A stretch of DNA of 42,260 nt from Parvularculaceae bacterium (GTDB taxonomy: Bacteria; Pseudomonadota; Alphaproteobacteria; Caulobacterales; Parvularculaceae): the NCBI GenBank assembly GCA_021776465.1, contig JAJFFU010000046.1, positions 1-42,260 on the forward strand. The letters run 5' to 3'. Positions 41,185 to 42,260 of this stretch are shown here, piece after piece (the stretch's first letter is position 1; every line of letters begins with the position of its first letter). A program made the position numbers and the translations under genes. The notes beneath the pieces were generated by a model. The model worked only from the letters and a program-made list of their open reading frames with translations, ran no database searches and was not told the DNA's origin.

Positions 41185-42260
41185 ATGTTTTATGCAGCCC
41201 TCGCCGTTGGCGCGCCTGCCGTTGCTGTCGCCGGCGTCGCAGCCGCCGCGCTCACTAGGTTTCATCTGTCCGGCGAGGATCTATCAAAATATGACGGCGC
41301 CGAGTTTCCGCCCGCTTTTCAGCCCGACCCGAATTCGGAAGGCGTAAAAAACGTCAACCAATATCTCATCGAAAATTTCATTATGCCGGCGGCGTCAACT
41401 GGATCGTCAAAAGACAAACTTGCCGCCAAGCGCGAAAAATTTGACCAGATCGGACTGGTCCGCGAATTCGATTGCGAGTTCCGGGACGACGTCGCGCGTG
41501 CGGGTAAAGTAAAAGTCACCGGCGAATGGACGCTGCCAAAAGACTGCGATCCGACGCGGCGTATTCTTTATCTGCACGGCGGCGCGCATATGGTTGGCAG
41601 CGCAATAAGCCACCGACCGATCATTACAAATATGGCGAACCGCACGGGCTGCGCCGTCTTCGCGCCGAATTACCGACTCCTGCCGGAAAACCCGCGCATG
41701 GCCGGCGTTATCGATTGCCGCGCCGCTTATGAATGGATTTGCGAAAACGGCCCGGGCGGACGCGCCAAGGCAAAAAGCATCGCAATTGGCGGCGATTCCG
41801 CCGGCGGAAACCTCGTATTGTCCGTGATCAACTGGGTCCGCGATGAGAAAAAGCGCGCCGCCGACGCGGTGTTTGCGATTTCTCCCGCGACGGACTCCAC
41901 GTTAACGAGCCCCAGCCTGCGAGAGAATTTTAAAACCGACATTATGTTGCAGCCGCTGGCGGAACCGATTTTGAAAATCCCGCATGCGATGCTTTTGTGG
42001 GCGACATGGCGCGGCAATCGGATTTCGCCGGCGAACCCTGCCGTATCTCCGATTTTTGCAGACCTGTCCAAGCTGCCGCCAACGCTTATTCATGTGAGCG
42101 CTGCAGAAATATTGTTCGACGACGCCCGGCGATACGCCGCCAAGCGCGCCGCAAACGGGTCACCGGCCGAGATCCAGATCTGGGAACACATGCCCCATGT
42201 CTGGCACGCTTTTGATCGAATATTGCCCGAAGCGCACGAGGCGATGGACGAAATTGCAGA
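41185..42260 (+). CDS. HSL-family alpha/beta hydrolase (esterase), 3' end cut off
   Basis: An open frame of 358 codons starting at ATG 41185 continues past the right edge. It starts with a hydrophobic span (about 2-24) that may anchor or export it. The oxyanion motif HGGAH at 131-135 and the nucleophile GGDSAGGN (Ser205) mark the hormone-sensitive-lipase group. Asp312/313 (ILFDDA) and His338 or His341 (PHVWHAF) complete the catalytic triad. It probably hydrolyses small esters; the substrate is unknown. It follows the phosphohexomutase by 81 bp, where a GGCGCCA / TGGCGCC inverted repeat is seen. Confidence 0.9.
   Translation, partial: MFYAALAVGAPAVAVAGVAAAALTRFHLSGEDLSKYDGAEFPPAFQPDPNSEGVKNVNQYLIENFIMPAASTGSSKDKLAAKREKFDQIGLVREFDCEFRDDVARAGKVKVTGEWTLPKDCDPTRRILYLHGGAHMVGSAISHRPIITNMANRTGCAVFAPNYRLLPENPRMAGVIDCRAAYEWICENGPGGRAKAKSIAIGGDSAGGNLVLSVINWVRDEKKRAADAVFAISPATDSTLTSPSLRENFKTDIMLQPLAEPILKIPHAMLLWATWRGNRISPANPAVSPIFADLSKLPPTLIHVSAAEILFDDARRYAAKRAANGSPAEIQIWEHMPHVWHAFDRILPEAHEAMDEIA

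Overview
The window looks like a chromosomal segment of an alphaproteobacterium. The evidence is the FliX / FlgI / CheL-type FlgJ / FlbY flagellar block (an arrangement known from Caulobacter and relatives), a DksA in which three of the four zinc cysteines are replaced, long-form HisG beside a TrpR-related regulator, and dispersed palindromic elements of a kind common in this class. Base composition by eye is moderately GC-rich and even. No rRNA, tRNA, insertion sequence, CRISPR array or complete prophage was recognised. Assignment below class level is inference.

Positions 1-20371 form a low-oxygen and nitrogen-oxide respiration island with four transcription units. (i) On the minus strand, a fused NarK1-NarK2 transporter is followed by narG, narH, narJ and narI and by the cut-off start of an outer-membrane porin-like protein; several of these genes overlap by the four bases ATGA. 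(ii) Divergent from narK is a CRP/FNR-family regulator without an iron-sulfur cysteine cluster, with a perfect FNR-type box in the shared intergenic region. It is followed by a frameshifted carboxymuconolactone-decarboxylase-like gene. (iii) A minus-strand nitric-oxide response operon holds nsrR, a group III truncated haemoglobin and nnrS. Two copies of a 13-bp palindrome lie over and upstream of the predicted nsrR promoter. (iv) A plus-strand cbb3 oxidase operon reads ccoN-ccoO-ccoQ-ccoP, an 81-residue membrane protein, a DUF2189 protein, ccoI and ccoS. It has no ccoG or ccoH at this locus, and every junction after ccoO is overlapped. Together these could import and reduce nitrate, sense and dispose of nitric oxide, and respire at low oxygen. 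No nitrite, nitric oxide or nitrous oxide reductase is present in the window.

Positions 20372-29275 carry mainly housekeeping genes: an orphan HEPN-like protein, hisG with a TrpR-like regulator, an rRNA cytosine methyltransferase carrying an in-frame repeat insertion, two unassigned or generic proteins, guaB, and an overlapping trio of a cysteine phosphatase, an Ntn-hydrolase-like protein and RlmE.

Positions 29401-42260 hold small envelope and stress proteins (DUF937; BON-LysM; a DUF6249 / ECF sigma / small membrane protein unit; dksA), the flagellar genes with a good sigma-54 promoter ahead of flgI, a YbjN-like secreted protein, a membrane-anchored GH24 lysozyme, a methyltransferase-like protein, a uracil-DNA-glycosylase-family protein, a glutathione S-transferase, a phosphohexomutase and the first 358 codons of an HSL-type esterase. 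A large inverted-repeat element lies at 37980-38098.

No clearly new multi-gene system is proven. The best leads are the non-canonical cbb3 operon, the paired nsrR palindromes, the HEPN-like orphan, the TrpR-like/hisG pair and the repeat element accommodated inside rsmB.
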